Shown here: piece by piece, positions 8,119 through 18,659 of the stretch
How positions within the stretch are numbered: position 1 is the first letter of the stretch
Layout: each line of letters begins with the position of its first letter
NCBI GenBank assembly: GCA_902546975.1
Contig: CACCLU010000002.1
Span: 1 to 64,000 of the forward strand
Length of the DNA: 64,000 nucleotides
Reading direction: 5' to 3'
DNA from: an uncultured Alphaproteobacteria bacterium
GTDB lineage: Bacteria; Pseudomonadota; Alphaproteobacteria; HIMB59
Notes under the pieces: generated by a model
Database searches by the model: none
Seen by the model: the letters and a program-made list of their open reading frames with translations, nothing else
What the model was told of the DNA's origin: nothing
Program-made: the position numbers and the translations under genes

Positions 8119-10671
8119 CTAAAAAATAGACATCAAATCCTTTTCAATTGATTTGAGTAATTTTTTATCTTTGATTTTTTGGTTATTGCTATTCGTTAAT
8201 TGAAAAATATCGAAAACCTTTTCCCCGTATGTGGATATTTTTGCTGATTGAACACTTATTTGTTTGTCATGAAATACTCCTAAAATATCCATTAATAATC
8301 CAGGCCTATCTCCAGATAATATTTGAAAAGTAGTGAATTGCTTACTCATATCGTTATCAATTGTAATTTGAGGATTTACAGCAAGTTTTTGTAGACCTTT
8401 GGTAAATGACTGTAAGGGTTTAAAATCTTTTTGATCAAGAGCACTCATTACATGTTTAGCTGCTCTTTTTTGTTCGTTTAAATCTAAAACACCTTTATTC
8501 AAAAAATTGGTTACCCAAAACACATCAATTACTTGATTGTTATTTAAAGATATTATTCTAGAACTAAGAATATTCGATTGAGAGTGTGTAAACCCCGAAA
8601 CAATATCTTTTAAAATTCCTGGTCTATTTTTACTTGTGACAGCAACAGCACTATATTCTTTATTTTCATAATTAAGAAAATTTACAGAGTTAATAACCTT
8701 TGCTTTTTTATTTCTTTGGTAAATTTTAAAGATATCGACGATCATTCTTGATGAAAAGGCTTCCCAGAATTGATTTGGAAATTCATTTATCGAATTTTTT
8801 ATAAACTTTTTTAAATTAACATCAGATTTTTGTAATACTGATTTCTTTAAAGACTCTTGAACAGAAGTAGAATAAGTTTTTGTATCTAGACCTCTTTGCA
8901 GAAAATCTCTTGCATTATAAAATAAACTTCTAAGCAGGCTTATTCTCCATTCGTTTAGAACGTTTGGTCCGACAGAGGCAATGTCACATAAGGTAAAAAG
9001 AAACAATGAGTTTATTTTTTCTTCTGTGTTTGCAATAGAAGTAAATTTAGCAATTGCCTCGGGACTTTGAGTGTCATTTTTAAAAGCTGTATCGCTCATT
9101 GCTAAATGATTTTCAACTAACCACAATGTCAATTCTTTTACTTCTTCTGATACAGGAAGTCTTTTTAAAACCTTTTTGGTCAACTCTGTTCCATAAACAG
9201 AATGATTTTTTGGCCCCTTCTTTCCGATGTCATGAAATAGTAAAGCGATGTGAAGGGCTTCTCTTGAGGATAACCTGCTATATATTTCATTATAAAAGGA
9301 TTTTTGTCTTAGCTCATTTAGGTTGTGCAGTGTTAATAATAAGTGTTCGTCGGTGGTGTAGTGATGATAAATATCAAACTGCACTTGTCCCCAAACTCTG
9401 CCAAACTCAGGAAATATTTCACTAAATAGCTGGGTATCATTAAAATCATGAAGGGCCTGTATAGGATTTTTTTTAGAGACGACAATATTTAAAAATGATT
9501 GGAGGTGTTGTTTATCACTGGTTTTTTTTAAAACTTTTCTTTTTTCCTCAACGGTTTTTAAAAAGCGAGGATGAATGAGTAAATTATGTTCCAATGATTT
9601 TTCAAAGACGTCTGCCCATTTTAGTTGAAGGTTTTTAGCGGTATTATTTTTTAAATTTAGAAAACCTTTTTCAATTATAAATTCTTTTTCTAATGATTTA
9701 GTTTTAGTGGGTTTTCTATTATAAATCGTTTTGATTATTAAATCCTCTGGAAGCTTCGAATAAAAGGTTCTTAAGAGAGAATTAATCTTTGCAACATTCA
9801 CAAACAAATCTTTCATAAAAATCTCCACTCCTTTTTCCCTCTTTTTGTCTTTGTAAGAGAGTTTTTTTGAAATTTTTAACTGATTTTCAATAGATAGAAC
9901 ATCGCCTTTGCTTTCGTTAAATAAATGAATAAATGCTCGAATGGTTAAGAGAAATTTCCAAGCATTCTTTAATTCTTTAATTTCCTCTTTGGTGTAAATA
10001 TTAATAGACGTTAAGTCTTCTAATTTATAAATGTTAAACATAAAGATCGATACCCACAGTATGGTATGAATATCTCTAAGACCCCCAATACCCTCTTTGA
10101 TATTCGGCTCTAAATTACTTTTAATTCCTATTCTATAGTCATGTCTTTCAACCAACTCTATAAGCTTTAATTCGCTGAGTTTTAGGGGATTTTGTTTTCC
10201 AATTAAAATCTTAATGGACCGAACAAACTCACCGTATTGAATTTCATCACCAATAATAAAACGAGTCTCAACAAATTTTGTAATTGTCTTTATATCTTTC
10301 TTAGAGTCGATTAATGCCTGTTTAATTGTTAAGAAAGATATTCCAACTTCTAATCCAATATCCCACAGTGTATTATTTAATTGAGTAATAAAATCTTTTA
10401 TATTTTTATTAGATTTTTTATAAATAAATAGTAAGTCAACATCACTTTTTGGTGACAAGTCATGTCTGCCGTACCCACCTACAGCGATTAAAGAGAAATC
10501 TTCTATTGGATAAATATTATAAATTCCTTTAACTATTTCTTTTACAACTGTATCCACAAGATCTGTATGATTTTTATTAAAATAGAAGCCATCATTAGTT
10601 GATGCTAATTTTTGAAATAATTTAACCTTATTTGATTGATACTTCTTTTTTATTTGAGAGATATCTTTCAT
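8119..10671 (-). CDS. glnD: [Protein-PII] uridylyltransferase/UR enzyme
   Basis: VGGYGRHDLSPKSDVDLLFIY nucleotidyltransferase motif, LLFHDIGK HD domain, two C-terminal ACT repeats; likely start is the internal Met (MKDISQ). Confidence 0.95.
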   Translation of the reverse strand: MKDISQIKKKYQSNKVKLFQKLASTNDGFYFNKNHTDLVDTVVKEIVKGIYNIYPIEDFSLIAVGGYGRHDLSPKSDVDLLFIYKKSNKNIKDFITQLNNTLWDIGLEVGISFLTIKQALIDSKKDIKTITKFVETRFIIGDEIQYGEFVRSIKILIGKQNPLKLSELKLIELVERHDYRIGIKSNLEPNIKEGIGGLRDIHTILWVSIFMFNIYKLEDLTSINIYTKEEIKELKNAWKFLLTIRAFIHLFNESKGDVLSIENQLKISKKLSYKDKKREKGVEIFMKDLFVNVAKINSLLRTFYSKLPEDLIIKTIYNRKPTKTKSLEKEFIIEKGFLNLKNNTAKNLQLKWADVFEKSLEHNLLIHPRFLKTVEEKRKVLKKTSDKQHLQSFLNIVVSKKNPIQALHDFNDTQLFSEIFPEFGRVWGQVQFDIYHHYTTDEHLLLTLHNLNELRQKSFYNEIYSRLSSREALHIALLFHDIGKKGPKNHSVYGTELTKKVLKRLPVSEEVKELTLWLVENHLAMSDTAFKNDTQSPEAIAKFTSIANTEEKINSLFLFTLCDIASVGPNVLNEWRISLLRSLFYNARDFLQRGLDTKTYSTSVQESLKKSVLQKSDVNLKKFIKNSINEFPNQFWEAFSSRMIVDIFKIYQRNKKAKVINSVNFLNYENKEYSAVAVTSKNRPGILKDIVSGFTHSQSNILSSRIISLNNNQVIDVFWVTNFLNKGVLDLNEQKRAAKHVMSALDQKDFKPLQSFTKGLQKLAVNPQITIDNDMSKQFTTFQILSGDRPGLLMDILGVFHDKQISVQSAKISTYGEKVFDIFQLTNSNNQKIKDKKLLKSIEKDLMSIF

Positions 10672-10720
10672 TAATAAAACTTTAACATTGTATATATGTA
10701 ATGGTCTCAAGAATCAATTT

Positions 10721-11575
10721 ATGTCATCAATAACTGTTTCAGACGTAATTAGTACTATTCTTCGAGGGCTGAGAGATGTTTATTTTTTGATTAGCTTATA
10801 TGAATCTACCTCATCAAATAAAAAAAAAATAATCTGTTACCCTAGAAGGCCTTTGAATCCACTTTATACTTTAGCTAAAGTTAGATGGGGCTTGCCAGTT
10901 AGGTTTACGTCCTCCCCAGAACTAGCTGACATAGAATTATATTTTTATGACAAAACTAATAGTAACTACCAAGTCTCTGGAAATCCAAAAAAAATAGTAA
11001 TAAATAAAAATTGCACTGACATCAGTAAATCTAATGTTGATAAAGTTTTCTTAGAGATTTTTGGTTATTCTCTGAGCTTAGATCCAAAAAACTTTCATGG
11101 TTCAATTTTAGAAAAATCAGAGCAAAATGCAAAACATGACGGGAAGATTATAAATAGTTCTTCGTTAGGATTTAAAATTTATAAAAATAAGGTTTACCAA
11201 AAATTAATTAATAATATTTATAACGAATTTGCTATCGATTATAGGGTCGTATGGGTTAAAGATGAAATTGTATTAGCTTACGTGAAATTTGCTCAAAAAG
11301 AATATCGCTTTAAATCTAAAACTGTTTATTCAAAAATAGTCTCAATTTGTTCTTTATTTGAAAATGAAGAGATTAGTTTAATAAATGAATTTTGTAAAAA
11401 ATTTAAACTAGATTTTGGGGAGTTAGACATTTTAAGAGATAGGGATACGAAAAAAATTTATATTGTTGATGTCAATAAAACTGCTTGGGGTCCGCCAGAT
11501 AAGATTTCACTTGAGGATGGAAAAAAAGCTATTGCACTTATTAATGACAAGTTTAGAAAAAGCTATTTAATCTAA
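10721..11575 (+). CDS. Uncharacterised protein with ATP-grasp-like C-terminal region
   Basis: DYRVVWVKDEIVLAYVKF ... FGELDILRDRDTKKIYIVDVNKTAWGPP resembles the ATP-grasp Mg/ATP site; start chosen at internal Met (MSSITVSD). Confidence 0.65.
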   Translation: MSSITVSDVISTILRGLRDVYFLISLYESTSSNKKKIICYPRRPLNPLYTLAKVRWGLPVRFTSSPELADIELYFYDKTNSNYQVSGNPKKIVINKNCTDISKSNVDKVFLEIFGYSLSLDPKNFHGSILEKSEQNAKHDGKIINSSSLGFKIYKNKVYQKLINNIYNEFAIDYRVVWVKDEIVLAYVKFAQKEYRFKSKTVYSKIVSICSLFENEEISLINEFCKKFKLDFGELDILRDRDTKKIYIVDVNKTAWGPPDKISLEDGKKAIALINDKFRKSYLI

Positions 11576-11600
11576 CCCTCCCTATTAATTTAGAGAGGGT
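11575..11600. terminator. Hairpin between convergent genes (probable bidirectional terminator)
   Basis: ACCCTC...GAGGGT inverted repeat immediately after the stop of the 10721 gene, followed by A/T-rich sequence. Confidence 0.6.
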
Positions 11601-11613
11601 AAAATAAATATTA

Positions 11614-13173
11614 CTAATCAATTATAACTTCGTAAATAGCAGTTGAACCCGAAAGTTCATAGGCTCCAATCAATAAAGGAGTTCCTTTTCTGACATGATA
11701 AAGTGGAGGTGTCTTGTCGGCAGGTATAAAAACTAATGATTCAGGAGATATGTCACCACCAGTTTGTTTTGTACCATCTCCAAAAAAGTTTCTACCATTA
11801 AAATATCCAAGAAATTTTGGTTTTACCATACCAGTAATATCGTACATCATGATACCGCCCTGTCTTTCAAGACCTACAAAAGCTATTGTTCTTCCATCAA
11901 TTTCTCCAACTGTAAGAGCCTCTGGCTCTGCACCTTTATCGTCACTTCTGTCATCAAAAGATCCCGCATCCTCATTCCAGTTAAAAAAACCTGAAAACGC
12001 TGTTCTAACAGCAATATCATTACCGCTATCATAAATAATTTGTCCGGTATTACCGTCTAAAATTGAAAAAGATCTTCCGCCGTAGGTATAGATTTCTTCA
12101 TAAAAACCGTCACCATCAGCATCTCCCATAGTAGTAGTTGTTTTTAACCTACCGAGATTTGATTTTTTTTGTAGCTCTGAGGCATTAGGAAAGACTGAAG
12201 GGTCTAAAGTTAAATCAGCGACCCTTACCTCTTCTGAGAATCCATCGTAATCTTTTGCATCTCCCTCATTTGCCATTAAAACATAATCATACATTTCACC
12301 ATTAATTTCTTTACTGACAACTACCATGGTGTCTGGTTGATACATTCCTTTAACCGGCCAAGGCTGTATATTAACTCTGTTATCCTTATTTGAAGCATCA
12401 AGAGCGGACTGAGACCAATCTTTATAGCCTAAACCAAAGTAATCAGTAACTATGCCCAAACTAATATCTATCTTTGCAATAACGTTATTTTCTTGAAGAG
12501 CTACATAAGCTCTTTTAGAGTCACCGCTAACTGCTATAAACTCTGGTTCAGCATCATACAAAAAAGATGATCCAGGTTTTACAATTCTGCCACCCTCTGG
12601 AGCCCCATTGTAATAAAAGTTTATATTTCTGATTTTATCTTCACTAGGGCCAACAAACCATTTGTTTAAATCAATAATTGAAACAGATCCTTTGGGATCA
12701 ACAGTGTAGTCATCATTTGGCTCACCCTCATTGGCGACCAATGCATATTTCCCATCCGGAGTAAATACAACATTATCAGGCAGCGCACCTACTGAGTACC
12801 CAAAAGCCAATTTTAATGTATTTAGATTATAGAACAAAACAGCACCATTGTCTTGTTTGTCTTCTGCCTCGATTGCTAAAGCAAGCAAACCTGCTTGTTC
12901 TGAAACAGCAACACTGTTTATTCCACCAACACCTGCTCTTGGCTTGATTGAAATTAATTTTTCTGTATATGGTAATCTTGTAATATCTAAAACATCTATA
13001 GATTTTGTTAGATTGTTTGTTACAAATATTCTGTTTCTTTGAGAGTCGTAAGCTAAAATTTCTGATCCACCTTCGTCCCATGAAAAAGTTGAATAGCCTG
13101 AGATTTTATTAAGTTCCAATGCATTTACATTGAAAAAAACAAAGCTTAAAAGCATTGATAATAGTAATTTCAT
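11614..13173 (-). CDS. Exported choice-of-anchor I family beta-propeller protein (alkaline-phosphatase-like annotation family)
   Basis: Signal peptide MKLLLSMLLSFVFFNVNA; SFSILDGNTGQIIYDSG, DDKGAEPEALTVGEIDGRTIAFVGLERQGGIMMYDI, SPESLVFIPA typical of this family. Confidence 0.85.
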   Translation of the reverse strand: MKLLLSMLLSFVFFNVNALELNKISGYSTFSWDEGGSEILAYDSQRNRIFVTNNLTKSIDVLDITRLPYTEKLISIKPRAGVGGINSVAVSEQAGLLALAIEAEDKQDNGAVLFYNLNTLKLAFGYSVGALPDNVVFTPDGKYALVANEGEPNDDYTVDPKGSVSIIDLNKWFVGPSEDKIRNINFYYNGAPEGGRIVKPGSSFLYDAEPEFIAVSGDSKRAYVALQENNVIAKIDISLGIVTDYFGLGYKDWSQSALDASNKDNRVNIQPWPVKGMYQPDTMVVVSKEINGEMYDYVLMANEGDAKDYDGFSEEVRVADLTLDPSVFPNASELQKKSNLGRLKTTTTMGDADGDGFYEEIYTYGGRSFSILDGNTGQIIYDSGNDIAVRTAFSGFFNWNEDAGSFDDRSDDKGAEPEALTVGEIDGRTIAFVGLERQGGIMMYDITGMVKPKFLGYFNGRNFFGDGTKQTGGDISPESLVFIPADKTPPLYHVRKGTPLLIGAYELSGSTAIYEVIID

Positions 13174-13249
13174 TATTTTTTCTCCAAATACCAAAAAATA
13201 TTAGATTTATTGATTATGTAATTTTAATTAAAAAAATATTAATCTAATA

Positions 13250-14710
13250 TTAAAATTTTCTAATTAGGTTATAGAGCTGTTCAGTTTTGCCTGATTTCGG
13301 TACTTTTTGAATAGACGAAACCTTTTTTTGCTCCGCCAATGTTAAAGATTTAAGATCAAGCTGTTTTAACAAAAAAGAAGAACCCTTAGTTATAGAGTAT
13401 AAAAAATTTAATACACACCCAATCTGATAAGCTAACTTTTTTTCGTCACTTGATAAATAAAATAAATAGGTACTTAATTCTTTTTCAATAACCCTCTGGT
13501 CTAAGATATTTTTCGTGTGCCTTAAATACACTAAGTATGCAATAAATACTTTTTCTGATTGTTCTATTCCTACTAGAGGACTATTTAATATTAGGTTGAA
13601 TGCATAAGAAGCTCTAATTTTGGCTGTTTGCTCCCATCCCAAATCTGAAATAATGCATGAGAGTTTTATTACTCTCAGTTGGTTAGGGGACATTTTTAAA
13701 TTTATAAATTTTAAATAAACATTTTTAATCCAAGCAAAAGTCTTTTTATTAAATATTAAAAAACGACATCTACTTTTAGCTATTAATTCTAAAGAAATTT
13801 CAGTTGGATCTAAAAGCCTTTGCTTTTTGGGAAGATTTTCGTAAATGAAACCCTCTCTAATCCCGTATCTTGGATAAATAAACTGCTCGCAGTTTGATAA
13901 TTTTAACACCTTGTCCAATACTTCTATTGCAATATGAATATGTTTTATTCTGTCGACAGAAATTTTCGGAATTTTTTGTAGGTCGTCAATCCCAATTTTT
14001 TGTAATTCTGATTTTAATTCATAAAAATTTTTCCGAGAGATACTCAAGTTGTGTATTTCATTAAAGGGCAATTTATTAAAATAAATATAACATCTTGCAA
14101 TTGTCCTAAATGCTCCACCAATTAAATAGAAGATTTTTTGATTTTTATGTTTTGAATTTATTTCTTTATTAATTTTTTTATGCTCTTTATGTTCTTTAGT
14201 GAAGTTTAATATACCCAAAGGAAAAGAAGATATATTTTTAATTTTATGTGGTGTTATTTGTGCTAATTCAAGACTGCCACCTCCCATATCAATAATGGTC
14301 CCATTGGCCCTAGGTATTGCAGAACGAACGCCTAGTGTGGCATAGGAGGCCTCTTGTCTTCCAGATAAAGTTAAAACTTTTCCCTTAAAAACTTTTTGTA
14401 TCTTATTTGTAATTTGTTTTTTGTTAGAAGCATTTCGAATTGCTGCAGTACACAAAGCGACAGAGTGGTTAGGTTTTATTTCTTCAATTATTGAGTTAAA
14501 AAAAATTATTGAGTTGATACATTTTTTTTCAGCCTCTTTGCTGATCAATTTTGTTTTTGGAAGGTATTCACCTAACCCACAAAAAAATTTTTTATTATAG
14601 AGCACATCAGGGCTTCTCATATTGCCCCTAAATACACACAATCTTACTGAATTTGACCCTATATCTATTACTGCAATAGAATCTTTTTTATTAAGCATAT
14701 TATATTGCAT
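13250..14710 (-). CDS. ppx: Ppx/GppA phosphatase (exopolyphosphatase)
   Basis: VIDIGSNSVRLCVF, CTAAIRNA, GTIIDMGGGSLELAQ. Confidence 0.92.
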   Translation of the reverse strand: MQYNMLNKKDSIAVIDIGSNSVRLCVFRGNMRSPDVLYNKKFFCGLGEYLPKTKLISKEAEKKCINSIIFFNSIIEEIKPNHSVALCTAAIRNASNKKQITNKIQKVFKGKVLTLSGRQEASYATLGVRSAIPRANGTIIDMGGGSLELAQITPHKIKNISSFPLGILNFTKEHKEHKKINKEINSKHKNQKIFYLIGGAFRTIARCYIYFNKLPFNEIHNLSISRKNFYELKSELQKIGIDDLQKIPKISVDRIKHIHIAIEVLDKVLKLSNCEQFIYPRYGIREGFIYENLPKKQRLLDPTEISLELIAKSRCRFLIFNKKTFAWIKNVYLKFINLKMSPNQLRVIKLSCIISDLGWEQTAKIRASYAFNLILNSPLVGIEQSEKVFIAYLVYLRHTKNILDQRVIEKELSTYLFYLSSDEKKLAYQIGCVLNFLYSITKGSSFLLKQLDLKSLTLAEQKKVSSIQKVPKSGKTEQLYNLIRKF

Positions 14711-14721
14711 ATATTTAACAG

Positions 14722-15231
14722 ATGATTGAAAAAAAACTATTTTTATTACGTCACGCTAAATCCTCTTGGAAAAATTTAGAATTAGACGATCATGAAAGAC
14801 CATTATCTGAGAGGGGGATTTTTAGTTGCAAAGTAATGGCAACGCATATTTTTAAAAAACTAAATTTTAAAGATATCTCAATTTTTTCATCGAATTCAAA
14901 AAGAACACAAGAGACTTGCAAAAAAATATTTAAAGACTCAATTAAAGTTAATTTTGAAAGTGAACTATATACTTTCAACTTTAACGATTTAATTAAATGG
15001 ATAAAAAAAATTAAAATTAACAAAAATTTAATGATAGTAGGTCATAATCCAGCTTTGATTGATTTAATTAACTATATTGCAAAAGATAAAATAATAAAAT
15101 TTCCAACATGTGCATTTTGCGAGATTAATCTATATATTAATTCCTGGAGTGAGATTAAAAAAAATACTGGTGAAATTAAAGAACTACAATTAGTAAAAAG
15201 ACTTAAAAGTTATAATTACAAGAATGAATAA
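14722..15231 (+). CDS. sixA: SixA-type histidine phosphatase
   Basis: LFLLRHAKSSW, DHERPLSERG, SSNSKRTQET, VGHNPAL. Confidence 0.93.
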   Translation: MIEKKLFLLRHAKSSWKNLELDDHERPLSERGIFSCKVMATHIFKKLNFKDISIFSSNSKRTQETCKKIFKDSIKVNFESELYTFNFNDLIKWIKKIKINKNLMIVGHNPALIDLINYIAKDKIIKFPTCAFCEINLYINSWSEIKKNTGEIKELQLVKRLKSYNYKNE

Positions 15232-17308
15232 GTATTTTAATAGAGAAATATCCTGGCTAAAATTTAATGAGAGAGTAAATGAATTATCCTATGATAAAAA
15301 CGTCCCAATTTTAGAACGACTAAATTTTATAAGTATTGCTGCATCAAACTTAGATGAATTTTTTTCAGTAAGAGTGGCTGGATTAATTGAACAGTTAAAA
15401 CTCACTCCTAATAAAAAAAGTTTTGATGGAATGAAGATTGAGGATCAAATTAAAATTGTTGACTCATTAACAAGAGGTTTGATTAAAAGGCAAAATGAAT
15501 CGTATGGTCAAATTGAAAAAGAATTAAAAAAAAATAAAATCTATATTTTAAGAGATAAGTTTTTAAAAAAACATTTGTCCCACATAAAAAATTATTATTT
15601 GAATGAAATTATTTCGATTCTGACACCAATTACAGTTGATAGCACACACCCTTTGCCCTTTATACCAAATTTAAGTTTGTGTCTTATCGCTAAAATTAAA
15701 AATAAAAAATCAAAAAAAGAATTTATCTCAGTTATGAGAGTATCAGATTTAAAACAACGCTTTCTTAAAATTATTGATAAACAGGGTATTTATTTTTATC
15801 CCGTAGAGTCAATAATTAACAATTATGTTGGGGATGTATTCCATGATTTTGATGTTATTGATACAAATCTATTTCGCGTAATAAGGGACAGTGATTTAGA
15901 GGTTTTGGAGGAGGCAGACGATCTTATCAGAGAGTTTAAAAAACTTGTCAGGGAAAGAAAAAGAGGACAGGTAATCAGATTAGATGTTCAAAAAAGTCTT
16001 AATAATAATTTTAAATCATTCATCATTAACGAGTTGAATGTATCTGAAAATGAAATTTTTGAATACGAAGATCTACTGGGGTTCGACCAATTATCAGAAG
16101 TCTTTGGAAATATAAAAAACAAGAATTTAAATTATAAAAAATTTAAACCTCGTTTCCCACAGCGAATAAATGATTTTGGCGGTGATTGTTTTGCAGCAAT
16201 CAAAAAAAAGGATTTAGTTGTACACCACCCTTTTGAGTCTTTTAATGTTGTTGTTAGTTTTTTAGATCAAGCATCAAACGACAAAAACGTTGTGGCGATT
16301 AAGCAAACTTTGTATCGTACTAGTGATCAATCGCCTATCATTGATGCACTCATTCGTGCTGCTGAGGTTGGTAAATCTGTAACAGCAGTTGTTGAATTAA
16401 AAGCGAGGTTTGATGAAGAAAAAAATCTACAGTGGGCATCAAATTTGGAAAAAGCTGGAGTTCAAGTAGTGTATGGTTTTTTAAATCTAAAAATTCATGC
16501 AAAAGTTTCCTTAGTTACTAGAAGAGAAAAAAAAAATTTAGTCCATTACGTTCACTATGGTACTGGTAACTATCATCCTCAAACAGCAAAGGTTTATACA
16601 GATCTATCATTTTTTACTTGTAATAAAGATCTAGCATCTGATGCTATAAAATTATTTCATTATATGAGTAGTTACAACATGGCAAAAGATTTTAAACGAA
16701 TATCTTTCTCCCCATATAACTTAAGACAAAAACTTTTCGAACATATTGACTACGAAATAGGTTTATCAAAAATTAAAAAGCCAGCTAACATATGGATCAA
16801 GATGAATAATTTAGTTGATCAAGAAATAATTAACAAACTTTACGAAGCATCTAAAGCAGGTGTAAATATTACTTGTTTAATTAGAGGTATCTGCTGCTTA
16901 GTCCCTGGCATTAAAGGAATGTCAGAAAACATAGAAGTTAAAAGTATTGTAGGAAGATTTTTAGAGCATTCACGTGTAGTTTGTTTTGGAAAAGGCAATA
17001 AACTACCCAGTAAAAAAGCAAAAATTTATATTTCATCTGCTGACTGGATGACTAGAAATTTTGACAGGCGCGTTGAAACATTAGTTCCTATCGATAACAA
17101 AACTGTTCACGAACAAATTTTATATCAAATTATGTACACTGCCATTAACGATAATCAAAATGCTTGGGTGCTCGACTCAGATGGAGATTATCAAAAAATA
17201 AACTCTAAATTAAAAATAGACTCACATAAATATTTTATGACTAACCCTAGTCTCTCAGGGAGAGGCACTGCTGCCAAAAAGGTCTATAAAAAAATAGAAA
17301 AACAATAA
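15224..17308 (+). CDS. ppk1: Polyphosphate kinase 1
   Basis: FNREISWLKFNERV, KQTLYRTS, KARFDEEKN, KIHAKVSLVTRRE, HYGTGNYH. Confidence 0.97.
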   Translation: MNKYFNREISWLKFNERVNELSYDKNVPILERLNFISIAASNLDEFFSVRVAGLIEQLKLTPNKKSFDGMKIEDQIKIVDSLTRGLIKRQNESYGQIEKELKKNKIYILRDKFLKKHLSHIKNYYLNEIISILTPITVDSTHPLPFIPNLSLCLIAKIKNKKSKKEFISVMRVSDLKQRFLKIIDKQGIYFYPVESIINNYVGDVFHDFDVIDTNLFRVIRDSDLEVLEEADDLIREFKKLVRERKRGQVIRLDVQKSLNNNFKSFIINELNVSENEIFEYEDLLGFDQLSEVFGNIKNKNLNYKKFKPRFPQRINDFGGDCFAAIKKKDLVVHHPFESFNVVVSFLDQASNDKNVVAIKQTLYRTSDQSPIIDALIRAAEVGKSVTAVVELKARFDEEKNLQWASNLEKAGVQVVYGFLNLKIHAKVSLVTRREKKNLVHYVHYGTGNYHPQTAKVYTDLSFFTCNKDLASDAIKLFHYMSSYNMAKDFKRISFSPYNLRQKLFEHIDYEIGLSKIKKPANIWIKMNNLVDQEIINKLYEASKAGVNITCLIRGICCLVPGIKGMSENIEVKSIVGRFLEHSRVVCFGKGNKLPSKKAKIYISSADWMTRNFDRRVETLVPIDNKTVHEQILYQIMYTAINDNQNAWVLDSDGDYQKINSKLKIDSHKYFMTNPSLSGRGTAAKKVYKKIEKQ

Positions 17309-17309
17309 A

Positions 17310-18575
17310 ATGTTATTCGTATTTTCTATTGCTTTTCTTTCCTTAAACCTATTTTTGTTTTTTAGTACTTCAATTAATATTTTTTTAATATCACTTATTT
17401 CGCAGAGTTTAGTTTATTTCATTTCTTATTATTTCTTTGAAAACTATCTTGAAAAAAAAACTTTTAACCTAAGAAAATCTGACAATATGTTATTTACAAA
17501 AGTCCGAAATATTTTAGAAGAGACTCTTTTAGACAAAGAAAGACGCATCGAGATAAATGATAAGCAAAGTTTGGAATATCAAGATATTCTTAACTCCTTA
17601 GATCTCTCAATAGTTATTATTGATTATGATTATAATATCATATTCGTTAACAATACTTTCAAAGAGACATTTAATTTAGAAAATGCAGATAATCTTAAAA
17701 TAGGTTTAAGAGATTTATCTTTGTCTGAAAATCTAAGTAACGCACTTAAAAGTAAATCAAAAAAGCATTTTGAGTGGAATAGATTAATACCAAATGACCG
17801 ATATTACGACGTTATAGGATTTCCTATTAATGATTTTTTTTGCGTTGCTTTTAAAGACATTACTGCAATTAAAAATCTTGAGATGGTAAGAACTGACTTC
17901 GTAGCTAATGTAAGTCACGAATTAAAAACTCCTCTCTCTTCAATAATAGGATATTTAGAAACACTTTTAACTGTTGACGATGAAAAAAATAGAAAAAAAT
18001 TTATTTCAATTATTCAAGATCAGTCAAATCGAATGAACTCTTTGATTGATGATCTATTAAGTTTAAGTTCCATCGAGAATAAGAAAACTAATGAGAATGA
18101 CCAATTTTGTAATTTATTAAATACAGTTAAAATTGGAATAAACTCTTTGGAATCAAAAATTTTAAAGAAAAACATAAATATTGATATTAATTTAGACCAA
18201 TCTCTTTTAGTTGGATGCCCTCATGAAGAATTTATTCAAGTGGTTGTCAATATCGTTAACAACGCTGTTAAATATTCAAAAGATGGTGCTAAAATTTTTA
18301 TTAATGCTCGTGAAAAAATGAATACTAGTACTATGACTGAATATGTCGAAATTTCCTTCAAAGATAATGGCATAGGCATTGCAGAAGAGCACATCTCAAG
18401 GCTTACCGAGAGATTTTACAGAGTGGACAGTGCGCGATCCAAAGAGGTTGGCGGTACTGGATTAGGCCTTTCAATTGTGAAACATATTTTGAATAAAAAC
18501 ATGGGTTTTATTGACATAAAAAGTGAAGTTGGAAAAGGCTCAGAGTTTTTAATCACAATTCCAAAGCATGCTTAA
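17310..18575 (+). CDS. phoR: Phosphate regulon sensor histidine kinase
   Basis: PAS-like region, FVANVSHELKTPLSSIIGYLETL H-box, NNAVKYS, DNGIGI, GGTGLGLSIVKHI; in pho cluster. Confidence 0.93.
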   Translation: MLFVFSIAFLSLNLFLFFSTSINIFLISLISQSLVYFISYYFFENYLEKKTFNLRKSDNMLFTKVRNILEETLLDKERRIEINDKQSLEYQDILNSLDLSIVIIDYDYNIIFVNNTFKETFNLENADNLKIGLRDLSLSENLSNALKSKSKKHFEWNRLIPNDRYYDVIGFPINDFFCVAFKDITAIKNLEMVRTDFVANVSHELKTPLSSIIGYLETLLTVDDEKNRKKFISIIQDQSNRMNSLIDDLLSLSSIENKKTNENDQFCNLLNTVKIGINSLESKILKKNINIDINLDQSLLVGCPHEEFIQVVVNIVNNAVKYSKDGAKIFINAREKMNTSTMTEYVEISFKDNGIGIAEEHISRLTERFYRVDSARSKEVGGTGLGLSIVKHILNKNMGFIDIKSEVGKGSEFLITIPKHA

Positions 18576-18581
18576 TAAAAC

Positions 18582-18600
18582 TTTAACATATTTGTAACAT
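18582..18600 (+). promoter_or_regulatory. Candidate Pho box upstream of pstS
   Basis: CTTTAACATATTTGTAACAT contains two 7-nt near-direct repeats (TTAACAT / GTAACAT) spaced 11 bp, ~60 bp upstream of the pstS start. Confidence 0.55.
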
Positions 18601-18659
18601 AAGATTTATTTCTAACGGATACTTTTAGCTCAATTTAAACAACATAAAGGAACTTAACT

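Noticed and set aside
9099-9425. 108-aa ORF antisense to glnD
   Set aside because: Shadow ORF inside a conserved gene
11714-12034. Antisense ORFs (106 and 76 aa) within the choice-of-anchor I gene
   Set aside because: Shadow ORFs; no independent evidence
12827-13081. Cys/Arg-rich 84-aa ORF overlapping the choice-of-anchor I gene
   Set aside because: Alternative frame of a confidently coding region; residues reflect frame bias
13197-13250. A/T-only inverted repeat (AATATTAGATT...AATCTAATATT) between ppx and the choice-of-anchor I gene
   Set aside because: Very low complexity in an AT-rich genome; could be a weak terminator but not distinguishable from chance
14690-14722. GCATATTATATTGCATAT repeat between ppx and sixA as a Pho box
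   Set aside because: Repeat period is 12 rather than 11 bp and the sequence does not match the Pho-box consensus; AT-rich chance repeat likely
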